Shown in pieces: positions 1 through 7,781 of a DNA stretch of 34,243 bases (position 1 is the stretch's first letter; each line of letters opens with the position of its first letter). Source of the DNA: Frankiales bacterium (GTDB taxonomy: Bacteria > Actinomycetota > Actinomycetes > Mycobacteriales > Geodermatophilaceae); the NCBI GenBank assembly GCA_025465155.1, contig JAODNJ010000457.1, positions 1-34,243 of the forward strand. The letters are read 5' to 3'. The position numbers and the translations under genes are program-made. The notes below the pieces were generated by a model. The model was not told where the DNA came from. It saw only the letters and a program-made list of their open reading frames with translations, and ran no database searches.

Positions 1-985
1 TGCCCGTGCGGGCCCGGCGGCCTGGCCGCCCTCGGGCAGGTAGGGCCGCCGCGGCGACCGCAGCGACCGCAGCGACCGCGGCGGCCAGCCAGACGGCGCG
101 GGACAGCCGCACCGCGCGGCCGACGTCCCTCGCGTCCGGAGGGGGACCGTCGCCGAGTTGCGGCCGCTCCTCCGCCCGGCTCCCGTACACGTTCCGGCCA
201 CCGAGGCGGACGCCCAGCGCGCCGGCGGCGGCGGCCTCGCAGCGCCCCGCATTGGGGCTCGGGTGCGCGGCCCCGTCACGCCACCAGGTGCGCAGCGCTC
301 CTGCCGGCGACCCACCCACCAGGGCGGCGCAGGTCACCGTCAGGGCCGCCGTGATCCGCGCGGGCAGCCAGTTCGCGACATCGTCCGCTCGTGCCGCGGC
401 CCAGCCGAACCGCTCATAGCGGGGGGAGTGGTGCCCGACCATGGCGTCCAGGGTGTTCACGGCCCGGTAGCCGAGCAGCCCGGGCAGCCCGGCGACGGCC
501 CCCCAGAACAGCGGGGCCACGGCGGCGTCGGCCGTGTTCTCGGCCACCGACTCGACCGTGGCGCGGGCCAGTTCCCCGGCGTCGAGGCCGCGAGGGTCGC
601 GGCCGGCGAGGGCGGGCAGCGCCGACCGGGCGGCGGGCAGGTCACCGGCGGTGAGGTGCCGCTGCAGCGTGCCGGCCGCCCGGCCGAGCGACGTGCCGCC
701 GAGGACGGTCCAGGTCGCGGCGGCAACCACCACGGCGCGCACTGCGGGGCGGCGGCGGGTGGCCCGGTCCAGCGCCGAGCCCAGGACGACGACGCCCCCC
801 GTCAGAGCCATCGCGTAGCCGGCGCCGGCGCCCCTCGAGTCGTGCCACACCCGCCGTTCGAGGGCGGCGGCCGCGGTGCCGAACCCGGCGACCGGATGGC
901 GGCGGCCGGGGTCGGCGAGGACGAGGTCGGCGGCGGCGCCGAGGGCCAGGCCCGCGGCGAGCGGGAGATCGCGGCGCCGGGGCAT
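1..985 (-). CDS. cobD: Adenosylcobinamide-phosphate synthase CobD/CbiB (3' end outside window)
   Basis: CobD attaches the aminopropanol arm (from (R)-1-amino-2-propanol phosphate) to adenosylcobyric acid; it is an inner-membrane protein. From ATG at 985 the frame stays open to the window edge (328 codons). The N-terminus reads LALGAAADLVLADPGRRHPV, matching the family's opening with its 'DP..HPV.GFG' stretch. Later come TVESVAENTADAAVAPLFWG, a strong CobD signature, then YRAVNTLDAMVGH, and near the end SPNAG and LGGRNVYG. Hydrophobic segments are spread throughout, as expected for a polytopic protein. The last visible part is a low-complexity Ala/Val segment after the conserved core, so only a short tail should be missing. 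It faces def across 52 bp, and the block is clearly corrinoid. Family assignment is secure; the true C-terminus is not visible. Confidence 0.92.
   Translation of the reverse strand, partial: MPRRRDLPLAAGLALGAAADLVLADPGRRHPVAGFGTAAAALERRVWHDSRGAGAGYAMALTGGVVVLGSALDRATRRRPAVRAVVVAAATWTVLGGTSLGRAAGTLQRHLTAGDLPAARSALPALAGRDPRGLDAGELARATVESVAENTADAAVAPLFWGAVAGLPGLLGYRAVNTLDAMVGHHSPRYERFGWAAARADDVANWLPARITAALTVTCAALVGGSPAGALRTWWRDGAAHPSPNAGRCEAAAAGALGVRLGGRNVYGSRAEERPQLGDGPPPDARDVGRAVRLSRAVWLAAAVAAVAAVAAAALPARGRPGRRARTG
54..80. repeat. Three 9-bp tandem units inside cobD
   Basis: GCGACCGCA occurs twice and GCGACCGCG once, head to tail. On the minus strand the units encode the Ala/Val-rich hydrophobic stretch at the CobD C-terminal end. 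This looks like slippage in low-complexity coding DNA rather than a functional repeat. Confidence 0.5.
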
Positions 986-1023
986 GGGGACATCGTGCCG
1001 AAGGCCCTCCACGACGCCGTCCC

Positions 1024-1029
1024 TAGGAT
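1024..1029 (+). promoter_or_regulatory. -10 element, probable leaderless start of def
   Basis: TAGGAT ends 8 nt before the def ATG at 1038, and no Shine-Dalgarno sequence is visible there. This spacing puts the transcription start at or next to the A of the ATG, as in actinobacterial leaderless mRNAs. I see no convincing -35 box. Confidence 0.5.
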
Positions 1030-1037
1030 CGACGGAC

Positions 1038-1595
1038 ATGCGCCTGCCCGGCCGTTACGACGGCGTCGCCCGCCCGATCGTCACGTACGGCAGCAATCCC
1101 GTCCTGCACCGGCCCAGCGCTCCCGTGACGGCCTTCGACGAGTCGCTGCGCCGCCTGGTGCTCGACATGTTCGCCAGCATGGCCGCGGCCGACGGGGTCG
1201 GGCTGGCCGCCAATCAGATCGGCGTCGACGCGCGGGTCTTCGTCATCGACTGCCCGGACGCGGCCGGTGAGGACGTCATCGGGTACGCGGTGAACCCGGT
1301 CCTGACCCTTCCGGCCCCGGTCGGCGACGAGCCGGCCCAGGAGGTCACCGAGGAGGGCTGCCTGTCCGTGCCCGGCCCCTACGCCGAGATCTCGCGGGCC
1401 TTCCGGGCGCGGGTGGACGGTGTCGACGTGAACGGCGACCCGGTCACCATCGAGGCCACCGGAATGGCCGCCCGCTGCCTGCAGCACGAGATGGACCACC
1501 TCGAGGGGATCGTCTACGTCGACCTGCTGCCCGAGGAGCTGCGCGAGCGGCTGCTGGCCGAGGCGGCCGGACCGGAAGGGGAGTTGCCCGCGTGA
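1038..1595 (+). CDS. def: Peptide deformylase
   Basis: This enzyme removes the N-formyl group from nascent proteins in the cytosol, using a catalytic divalent metal. All three family motifs are intact in the 185-residue product: GVGLAANQIG (53-62), EEGCLS with metal ligand Cys108, and HEMDH (150-154) with the two His ligands and the catalytic Glu151. The ATG at 1038 was preferred over in-frame starts from 876 because the family begins just before this point and a -10 hexamer lies directly upstream. Its stop overlaps the cobL start (GTGA), so it leads a def-cobL transcript. That places a housekeeping enzyme in a vitamin cluster; it may be one of several deformylases in the genome. Confidence 0.93.
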   Translation: MRLPGRYDGVARPIVTYGSNPVLHRPSAPVTAFDESLRRLVLDMFASMAAADGVGLAANQIGVDARVFVIDCPDAAGEDVIGYAVNPVLTLPAPVGDEPAQEVTEEGCLSVPGPYAEISRAFRARVDGVDVNGDPVTIEATGMAARCLQHEMDHLEGIVYVDLLPEELRERLLAEAAGPEGELPA

Positions 1596-2797
1596 AGGTG
1601 ACCGTCGTCGGCGTCGGCGCCGACGGCTGGGACGGGCTCTCGCCGGCCGCACGCCGGGCCATCGAGGCCGCGGAGGTGCTGCGCGGAAGCGAGCGCCAGC
1701 TCGCGCTCGTGCCCGAGAGTGTGCCTGCCGAGCGCGTCCCCTGGCCATCGCCCATGCTGCCGGCGATGGCTGCCCTGGTCCGGGACCACCCCGGCCGGCG
1801 GGTGGTGGTGGTGGCGAGCGGCGATCCCATGTTCTCGGGCATCGGCACCTCGCTGGTCCGGCTGCTCGGCCCCGAGGCGGTGGAGGTGGTGCCGCACCCG
1901 TCGTCGGTGTCGCTGGCCTGCGCGCGGCTCGGCTGGGCGGTGGAGGAGACGACGGCGGTGACGCTCGTCGGCCGCCCGACCGCTCTGCTGGCCCCGCACG
2001 TGACACCGGGACGGCGGCTGCTCGTGCTGGGCTCGGACGGGTCCACCCCCGCCGAGGTGGCCCGGATGCTGACCGACCGGGGCTTCGGCGGCAGCCGGCT
2101 GACCGCGCTGGCCCAGCTGGGCGGCCCCGCTGAGCGCAGGTTCACCGGGACCGCCGCCGGGTGGCCGCACGCCGAGACCGATCCGCTCGTGGTGACCGCC
2201 GTCGAGGTGGTCGCCGACCCGGGCACGGTTCCGCTGCCGACCGTGCCGGGCCTGCCGGACGACACGTACGCCCACGACGGTCAGCTGACCAAGCGGGACG
2301 TCCGCGCGGTGACACTCGCGCGCCTCGTGCCCCTTCCCGGTCAGCTGCTCTGGGACGTCGGCTCCGGGGCGGGCTCGATCGGCATCGAGTGGATGCGGGT
2401 GCACCCCTCTTCCCGGGCCGTCGCCGTCGAGTCGCAACCCGCGCGGGTCCGGCGGATCGCGGAGAACGCGTTCGCCCTCGGCGTCCCCGGCCTGGAGATC
2501 GTCGAGGGCCGGGCGCCGGACGCGCTGCGCGGTCTGCCCGCACCCGATGCGGTGTTCGTCGGGGGAGGGGCGACCACACCGCTGCTGCTGGACACCTGCT
2601 GGGAGGCGCTCGGACCGGGCGGCCGGCTGGTCGTCAACGCGGTGACGATCGAGAGCGAGGCGATGCTGGCCGAGTGGCACGCACGGTGCGGCGGGGAGCT
2701 GACCCGGCTGTCGGTGGCCTCCGCCGCTCCCGTCGGCGGCTTCACCGGCTGGAAGCCCGCGATGCCCGTGACCATCTGGTCGGTGGCGCGGTCGTGA
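1592..2797 (+). CDS. cobL: Precorrin-6Y C5,15-methyltransferase (decarboxylating) CobL
   Basis: CobL uses two SAM to methylate C5 and C15 of precorrin-6Y and decarboxylates the C12 acetate, giving precorrin-8X. The 401-residue product is the normal fused form. An N-terminal CbiE-like tetrapyrrole methylase domain (about 1-200) starts VTVVGVGADGWDGLS and contains VVVVASGDPMFSGIG. A C-terminal CbiT-like Rossmann methyltransferase domain follows, with GQLTKRDVRA and the SAM-binding DVGSGAGSIGIEW near residues 251-263. The GTG start overlaps the def stop by four bases, so translation is probably coupled. A 73-bp gap separates it from cobM. Confidence 0.94.
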   Translation: MKVTVVGVGADGWDGLSPAARRAIEAAEVLRGSERQLALVPESVPAERVPWPSPMLPAMAALVRDHPGRRVVVVASGDPMFSGIGTSLVRLLGPEAVEVVPHPSSVSLACARLGWAVEETTAVTLVGRPTALLAPHVTPGRRLLVLGSDGSTPAEVARMLTDRGFGGSRLTALAQLGGPAERRFTGTAAGWPHAETDPLVVTAVEVVADPGTVPLPTVPGLPDDTYAHDGQLTKRDVRAVTLARLVPLPGQLLWDVGSGAGSIGIEWMRVHPSSRAVAVESQPARVRRIAENAFALGVPGLEIVEGRAPDALRGLPAPDAVFVGGGATTPLLLDTCWEALGPGGRLVVNAVTIESEAMLAEWHARCGGELTRLSVASAAPVGGFTGWKPAMPVTIWSVARS

Positions 2798-2870
2798 CGG
2801 CCTCGACCTCCCGGCGGTCCGGGCCCCGGGCCGGCCATGACCGCCGGACAGTCCGGGGAGGGGCCGCGGC

Positions 2871-3611
2871 ATGACGGTCCACTTCATCGGGGCGGGGCCG
2901 GGCGCCGCGGACCTGGTCACGCTGCGGGCGGCTCGGGTCATCGCCAGCGCTCCGGTGATCCTCTACGCAGGTGCGCTGGTGCCTCGCGAGCTGCTGGACA
3001 CCGCCCGCCCCGACGCCCGCCTGGTCGACACGGCGAACCTCGACCTGGACGCGATCACCGCCGAGCTGGTGGGCGCGCACCTGGACGGGCTCGACGTGGC
3101 GCGGCTGCACTCGGGCGACCCGTCGGTCTACAGCGCGATGGCCGAGCAGATGCGCCGGCTGGACGCCGCGAACGTCCCGTACGACGTCGTCCCGGGGGTG
3201 CCGGCGTTCGCGGCGGCCGCGGCGTCCCTCAAGCGCGAGCTCACGGTCCCGGGGGTCGGCCAGACCGTCGTCCTCACCCGGACCTCGGCCCGCTCCACGC
3301 CGATGCCGCCGGGGGAGGACCTCGCCACGCTGGGGGCCTCCCGCGCGACGCTCGTCCTGCACCTCGCCGTCCAGCGGATCGCCGAGATCGTCCCGGAGCT
3401 GGTGCCCAACTACGGCCCCGACTGCCCTGTCGCCGTCGTGGCCTACGCCAGCCGGGACGACGAGCTCATCCTGCGCGGAACCCTCGCCGGCATCGCCGCG
3501 CAGGTCGAGGCCGCAGGCGTGCGCCGGACGGCCGTGGTGATCGTCGGTGCGGTCCTGGCGGCGGAGGAGTTCCCGGACAGCCACCTCTACTCGACGACGC
3601 GGCCCCGGTGA
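2871..3611 (+). CDS. cobM: Precorrin-4 C11-methyltransferase CobM
   Basis: CobM transfers a methyl group from SAM to C11 of precorrin-4, giving precorrin-5. The 246-residue protein is a single tetrapyrrole methylase domain. VHFIGAGPGAADLVTLRA forms the N-terminal glycine-rich loop, LHSGDPSVYSA (about residue 82) is the SAM-binding signature, and DVVPGVPAFAAAAA follows. TVVLTRTSARSTPMP is characteristic of the CobM/CbiF branch. An SD-like GGGGAGGGG lies about 8 nt before the ATG. The gene is on the same strand as cobL and converges on cbiD 44 bp downstream. Confidence 0.95.
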   Translation: MTVHFIGAGPGAADLVTLRAARVIASAPVILYAGALVPRELLDTARPDARLVDTANLDLDAITAELVGAHLDGLDVARLHSGDPSVYSAMAEQMRRLDAANVPYDVVPGVPAFAAAAASLKRELTVPGVGQTVVLTRTSARSTPMPPGEDLATLGASRATLVLHLAVQRIAEIVPELVPNYGPDCPVAVVAYASRDDELILRGTLAGIAAQVEAAGVRRTAVVIVGAVLAAEEFPDSHLYSTTRPR

Positions 3612-3655
3612 TGCGGACCCGCACCGGAACGGTCCCCGCGCTCGAGCGACTCCGC

Positions 3656-4750
3656 TCAGGCCCGGCCGACCACGGTGCCCGCGCGGTCGATGACGACGAC
3701 GTCGACCTCCACCGGGGCGCCGAGGAGCACGCCGGCGGCCGTCTCACGGGCGCCGGCGGCGACGAGGTCGCCGAGCGGCAGCCCCTCCGCCTGGCATCGG
3801 TGCAGCGCGTCGAGCGCGGTGTTGGCCGCGCGCACGGCCGCGACCAGTTCGGCGGAGCCGCCGGCGTCCCGCACCCGCGCGGCCAGCGAGTCGAAGGACA
3901 CCTGCGACCGGCCGGAGTGCAGGTCGAGGTGCCCGTCGGCGAGCTTGGCGAGCTTCCCGATTCCGCCGGCGACGGTCAGCCGCGGGACAGGGTGGCGTCG
4001 CAGGTACTTCAGGACGGCGCCGGCGAAGTCCCCCATGTCGAGCAGCGCGTCCTCGGGCAGCCCGTAGAGCTCGGTGACGACGCGCTCCGACGTCGCCCCG
4101 GTGCACCCGGCGACGTGCTGGTGCCCGGCGGCGCGGGCGACGTCGATGCCGCGGCGGATCGAGTCGATCCAGGACGAGCACGAGTACGGGACGACGACGC
4201 CGGTCGTGCCCAGGATCGACAGTCCGCCGAGGATGCCCAGCCGCGGATTCCACGTCTTCCGCGCGAGTTCCTCGCCGTTCTCCACCGACACCTCGACGAC
4301 GACGTCGCCGCTGCCGCCGTGCCGGGCGGCGACCGCTGCGACGTGCTCGCTGATGAACCGCCGCGGCATCGGGTTGATCGCCGGCTCGCCCACCGGCAGT
4401 GGCAGCCCGGGCTTGGTCACCGTGCCGACGCCCGGGCCGGCGCGGAAGCGGACTCCGCCGCCCGGCTCGCCGGGCGTCACCCGCGCCGACACCAGCGCGC
4501 CGTGCGTGACGTCGGGGTCGTCGCCGGCGTCCTTGACGATGCCGACGGTCGCTTCGCCGCCGGGAGTCAGCGATTCGCGGGCCAGCGCGAAGGAGGGGTG
4601 CAAATCGCGCGGCAGGTCGATGGTCACCGGGTCGGGGAACTCGCCGGTGAGCAGCGCGGTGTACGCGGCGGTCGCGGCAGCGGTCGCGCAGGCGCCCGTA
4701 GTCCAGCCGTGGCGCAGCCCGGTGCCGCGCTCCCGTCCGCCCGTCGTCAC
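3656..4750 (-). CDS. cbiD: CbiD-type cobalt-precorrin-5B / precorrin-5 C1-methyltransferase
   Basis: CbiD methylates C1 of the corrin ring in the anaerobic pathway. Here it sits among aerobic-route genes and probably fills the step done by CobF elsewhere (inference). The 364-residue product opens LRHGWTTGACATAAATAA, the family signature, and continues with NPRLGILGGLSILGTTGVVVPYS and LPEDALLDMGDFAGAVLKYL, both typical. The GTG at 4750 is the first usable start before the signature. It is divergent from cobK (26 bp between starts) and convergent with cobM. No cbiG, the partner that removes the C2 fragment in the anaerobic route, is present in the window. Confidence 0.93.
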   Translation of the reverse strand: MTTGGRERGTGLRHGWTTGACATAAATAAYTALLTGEFPDPVTIDLPRDLHPSFALARESLTPGGEATVGIVKDAGDDPDVTHGALVSARVTPGEPGGGVRFRAGPGVGTVTKPGLPLPVGEPAINPMPRRFISEHVAAVAARHGGSGDVVVEVSVENGEELARKTWNPRLGILGGLSILGTTGVVVPYSCSSWIDSIRRGIDVARAAGHQHVAGCTGATSERVVTELYGLPEDALLDMGDFAGAVLKYLRRHPVPRLTVAGGIGKLAKLADGHLDLHSGRSQVSFDSLAARVRDAGGSAELVAAVRAANTALDALHRCQAEGLPLGDLVAAGARETAAGVLLGAPVEVDVVVIDRAGTVVGRA

Positions 4751-4776
4751 CCGTTCAGCATGCCTGGAGCCCGTCG

Positions 4777-5508
4777 GTGAGCGGCCGGGTGCTGCTGCTG
4801 GGAGGCACCGGGGAGGCCCGGAGGCTTGCCGAGGCGCTGGTGGCCGGCGGTGTCGACGTCGTGTCCTCGCTCGCGGGCCGGGTGGCCCAGCCGGTGCTGC
4901 CGCCCGGTGAGGTGCGGATCGGTGGCTTCGGCGGCGCCGAGGGGCTCGCCGCCTGGCTGCGCGCCAACCCGGTCCGTGGCGTGGTCGACGCCACCCATCC
5001 GTTCGCGGCCACGATGACCCGGAACGCGGCGTCCGCGACCGCGGCGACCGGGACGCCGCTGGTGCGGCTGCATCGGCCGGGGTGGACCGCGCTGCCGGGG
5101 GACGACTGGCGGTGGGTCGACTCCCTGGAGGAGGCGGCCACGGCGGTCGGACGCTTCGCGCACGTGTTCGTCACCACGGGCCGGCTGGGCCTCTACGCCT
5201 TCGCCGGGCTGCCCATGGAGGTCGTGCTCCGCACCGTGGAGCCGCCCGAGCCGCCGCTGCCCGCGCGCACGACCGTGGTTCTCGGGCGGGGACCCTTCAC
5301 GGTCGGGTCAGAGCTCGCCCTCATGCGGGAGCACGCCGTCGACGTCGTCGTCACCAAGGACAGCGGCGGCGGCATGACGGCGGCCAAGCTGACCGCGGCC
5401 CGGGAGCTCGGCATCCCGGTCGTCCTCGTCCGCCGGCCGCCCCTGCCGGTCGGGGTGCCGGTGGTGGAGTCGGTGGAGGCGGCACGGGCCTGGGTGCTGA
5501 ACCGGTGA
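4777..5508 (+). CDS. cobK: Precorrin-6A reductase CobK
   Basis: CobK reduces precorrin-6A to precorrin-6Y with NADPH. The 243-residue protein opens with the dinucleotide-binding VLLLGGTGEARRLAEAL. It contains VVDATHPFAATMTRNA, the conserved CobK/CbiJ signature, and VVTKDSGGGMTAAKL near residues 189-203, also family-typical. The start is GTG 4777 (SGRVLLL). The stop codon shares bases with the GTG of a 28-codon ORF beginning MRELATERGD at 5505, which appears to be the amputated start of a HAD phosphatase gene. The ancestral operon was probably cobK-HAD. Confidence 0.95.
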   Translation: MSGRVLLLGGTGEARRLAEALVAGGVDVVSSLAGRVAQPVLPPGEVRIGGFGGAEGLAAWLRANPVRGVVDATHPFAATMTRNAASATAATGTPLVRLHRPGWTALPGDDWRWVDSLEEAATAVGRFAHVFVTTGRLGLYAFAGLPMEVVLRTVEPPEPPLPARTTVVLGRGPFTVGSELALMREHAVDVVVTKDSGGGMTAAKLTAARELGIPVVLVRRPPLPVGVPVVESVEAARAWVLNR

Positions 5509-5591
5509 GGGAGCTCGCGACCGAACGCGGCGACCGGAGCCGGCTCGTCCGGTTCGACCTCGACGGCACCCGCGGTCACGGCAGTGGTTGA
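5505..5591 (+). pseudogene. Amputated 5' end of a HAD phosphatase gene
   Basis: This 28-codon frame starts at a GTG overlapping the cobK stop. It ends RLVRFDLDGT, then diverges into RGHGSG and a stop. RLV-x-FDLDGT is HAD motif I and matches the N-terminus of the HAD gene starting at 7782 (RRLVLFDLDGT). At DNA level GTTCGACCTCGACGGCACCC is identical in both places. I read this as the original first 22 codons of that HAD gene, cut off by insertion of the element between. The alternative is chance, since FDLDGT codons are constrained in GC-rich DNA, but the coupling to cobK and the correct in-frame position argue against it. Confidence 0.6.
5547..5571 (+). repeat. Left direct repeat, candidate att site
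   Basis: A 25-bp segment that recurs at 7803-7827 with one mismatch (position 5 is G here and T there); the last 20 bases are identical. It lies in the motif I codons of the HAD gene fragment. Same orientation as the right copy, about 2.26 kb away. Confidence 0.55.
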
Positions 5592-5801
5592 CGAACGGCG
5601 AACGCGCAGGTCAGTGGCTAGATAGCGCGTTGCCTGCGAGCGGTGATATCCAGCTGTTTCGAGCTGTGATGTGTACCCCCGTTCTGTACCCAAGATCATC
5701 GTGTGCTGCGCCGCAGCCGGCTCTGACCGGCGCGTGAGGGTCGCGGATGCCGCCCAGGCGCATGAGGCCCCGCCATGGTGTCCGGTGCCAGGATCGGGCG
5801 C

Positions 5802-6770
5802 ATGCGTGCAGTGATCGTGGCGGCAGCCGGCGGCCCGGACGTCCTCGACGTGTCCGACCGGGAGACTCCGACGCCGGGGGCGCACGACGTCCTGGTGGAC
5901 GTGGTGGCCGCCGGGGTGAACTTCATGGACATCTACGTGCGGGAGGGCCACCCGCCCTACGCCCGCCAGACGCCGTTCGTGCTCGGCTCGGAGGGCGCCG
6001 GCACGGTGGCCGCGGTGGGTGCCGAGGTCGCCGGGGTCTCCGTGGGTGACACCGTCGCCTGGACCGGCGTGCCCGGCAGCTACGCCGAGCAGGTGGTCAT
6101 CCCGGCCGACCGGGCGGTGCCGGTGCCCGTAGGCGTCGACCCCATGACGGCGGCGGCGGTGATGCTGCAGGGCTGCACGGCCCACTATCTGGCGTGCAGC
6201 ACGCACCCGATCTCCGCGGACGACCTCGCCGTCGTGCACGCCGCCGCTGGTGGCGTCGGCCTGCTGCTCACCCAGATCGTGCGCCTCCGCGGCGGCAACG
6301 TCGTCGCGACCACCTCCGGCGGCGAGAAGGCAGACCTGGCCAGGCAGGCCGGCGCGCAGCACGTCGCGGGATACGACGACTTCGTCGACGTCGTCCGCGA
6401 GGTCAGCGGCGGCCAGGGCGCGTCGGTGGTCTACGACGGGATCGGGCAGGCCACCTTCGACGCCGGGCTGGCGGCGCTGCGCCGTCGGGGGCTGATGGTG
6501 GTCTACGGCGCCGCGAGCGGGCCGGTTCCGCCTGTCGAGATCCAACGCCTCCAGACCGGCGGCTCCCTCTACCTCACCCGGCCCACCCTGGTCGACTACA
6601 TCGTCACCCGGGAAGAGCTGCTGTCCCGCACCGACGAGATCTTCGACTGGATCAGTTCCGGACTGCTGTCGGTGCACATCGGAGGGACCTACCCGCTGGC
6701 CGACGCCGCCCGCGCCCACGAGGACCTCGCGAAACGCCGCACCACCGGCAAGATGCTTCTCGTGCCATAG
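5802..6770 (+). CDS. Quinone oxidoreductase (Qor), zinc-independent MDR family
   Basis: The 322-residue protein is a medium-chain dehydrogenase/reductase of the NADPH:quinone reductase type: probable one-electron reduction of quinones or reduction of reactive enones, cytosolic. The N-terminal GroES-like domain carries VVAAGVNFMDIYVREG and PFVLGSEGAGTVAAVG. The nucleotide-binding domain carries HAAAGGVGLLLTQ (about 146-158). Zinc ligands of alcohol dehydrogenases are absent. ATG 5802 (MRAVIV) fits the family better than the in-frame start at 5775. CAGGAT lies 7 nt before it, possibly a weak leaderless -10. It lies inside the decayed element, and nothing ties it to cobalamin; it converges on the lipoprotein gene. 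Confidence 0.88.
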   Translation: MRAVIVAAAGGPDVLDVSDRETPTPGAHDVLVDVVAAGVNFMDIYVREGHPPYARQTPFVLGSEGAGTVAAVGAEVAGVSVGDTVAWTGVPGSYAEQVVIPADRAVPVPVGVDPMTAAAVMLQGCTAHYLACSTHPISADDLAVVHAAAGGVGLLLTQIVRLRGGNVVATTSGGEKADLARQAGAQHVAGYDDFVDVVREVSGGQGASVVYDGIGQATFDAGLAALRRRGLMVVYGAASGPVPPVEIQRLQTGGSLYLTRPTLVDYIVTREELLSRTDEIFDWISSGLLSVHIGGTYPLADAARAHEDLAKRRTTGKMLLVP

Positions 6771-6868
6771 CCCGAACGGCACGAGCGACCTATCCGCCAC
6801 CCCGCTGACCGCCACCAGGACAGAAGGCGAGACACAGTCCGGCGAATGAGACGTGTGGCCTGGATCCG

Positions 6869-7252
6869 TCAGCCGCCCACGGGCGAACGGACTCGCAGGC
6901 GGTACACGCTCAACGTCTGGGCACCAGCAGGCGCGGGACAGCCCGCCGACGGCTTGCCTGCGACGCCGTAGCTCTGCAGCGCCTGCACGGACTGGCCGTC
7001 TGAAGCGATCGGGTGCCCGTCCAGCTGCAGGTCGACGGGCTGGTGCGTGCGGTCGACCTGGGTGCCGTCGACCCACACCGTCTGCACCACGCCGGCGTGC
7101 TCAGCGACCCACGAGCAGCCGCTCCGCGCATCGATGTGCAGGGTGCCCACAACTACTCGTCGGACCGGGTGCACGTTGGTCGGCGTCGAGCACGCGGCGG
7201 ACAAGGCGAGCAGCCCCGCTGCCACCGTCCACGCCGACCACTGCAGCCGCAC
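6869..7252 (-). CDS. Small putative lipoprotein, unknown function
   Basis: The 127-residue product read from GTG 7252 opens with Arg2, a hydrophobic stretch (TVAAGLLALSA), and a lipobox LSAAC with Cys21 as the acylation site, so it is probably anchored to the outer face of the membrane. The mature part has two further cysteines (in RSGCSWV and SAGCPAP), which may form a disulfide, and segments such as VQTVWVDGTQVDRTHQPVDLQLDGHPI that look beta-rich. I do not recognise a family. The open frame extends upstream to 7465, but that part is not protein-like and the signal peptide would then be internal. No clear SD precedes the GTG. It lies inside the decayed element, in opposite orientation to qor and the integrase remnant. 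Confidence 0.6.
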   Translation of the reverse strand: MRLQWSAWTVAAGLLALSAACSTPTNVHPVRRVVVGTLHIDARSGCSWVAEHAGVVQTVWVDGTQVDRTHQPVDLQLDGHPIASDGQSVQALQSYGVAGKPSAGCPAPAGAQTLSVYRLRVRSPVGG

Positions 7253-7526
7253 GTCGGGATAACGAGAGCCACCCTGCGCCGATGCGCCCCAGCAGGTCGA
7301 GGCCCGGTACGGCGTGGGCCTCGGGCGCTGGAGAGTGTCCCTTCCGGCTGGGGGGGCATCGGGCAAGCCTCGCCCGTTGTCCTCCTCAACCGAGCGGTGG
7401 ACTGGGGGGCACGTGGTGACGTCGGGACTTGTGCGGTTTCCGTCGGTCCCGAGCTCGTCGCACACCGATGCGAGAATCTGGCCGACCGAGCGTCAGCGTC
7501 GACGTGTTGATCCCGAGGGAGCTGCG
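7253..7526. other. Intergenic region of the element without a convincing gene
   Basis: Divergent spacer between the lipoprotein gene and the integrase remnant. Reading frames cross it on both strands, but their translations are not family-like. Composition is mixed, with less GC-rich patches near 7430-7510. GAGGGAG at 7515-7521 is a plausible SD for the ATG at 7527. I see nothing else. Confidence 0.4.
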
Positions 7527-7781
7527 ATGGCCAGCCTGGAGAAGCGCGCGCGCACGGACAGCTGCGCTGGGGCGCTGATCTCCCGCGGCGTCTCCGTCGT
7601 CCCCGTCTCCCGCTGGCGGGGGCACTCCAGCCGCGAGATCACCTACCGCGTCTACGCCCATCTGCGCGAGGACGACGAGACCGCCGGGCGCGCCGCCGTG
7701 GCCGCAACCCTGGGCAGAATCGTTCCCGATGTGTACCCGGTGTGTACCCCGGGAGCTGCTGACGCGGAAAACCCCAGGTAG
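7527..7781 (+). pseudogene. Tyrosine integrase remnant with internal deletion
   Basis: ATG 7527, with GAGGGAG upstream, starts an 84-residue frame. MASLEKRAR resembles the opening of actinobacterial phage-type integrases. It is followed at once by the extreme C-terminal part, ALISRGVSVVPVSRWRGHSS then ITYRVYAHL. Only the distal catalytic residues remain: His33 (RGHSS) and the presumed nucleophile Tyr43 (VYAHL). The box I Arg, the Lys and the HxxR box II are missing, as are the arm- and core-binding domains, about 300 residues of a normal integrase. Start and end are still in one frame, so a precise in-frame deletion is likely. The product cannot recombine DNA. The stop abuts the HAD gene's ATG with no gap. 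Confidence 0.8.

Noticed and set aside
54-80. 9-bp tandem repeat as a phase-variable tract
   Set aside because: Units are a multiple of three and encode a plain Ala/Val segment near the end of CobD; length change would not switch expression.
5592-5760. tRNA or tmRNA fragment as integration site at the left end of the element
   Set aside because: No cloverleaf or TPsiC-arm sequence could be found by eye; the direct repeat in the HAD codons explains the boundary better.
5193-7076. 627-codon open frame on the minus strand across cobK, the element's left end and qor
   Set aside because: Antisense to two recognisable genes and without motifs of its own; not evidence that the island carries a large gene.
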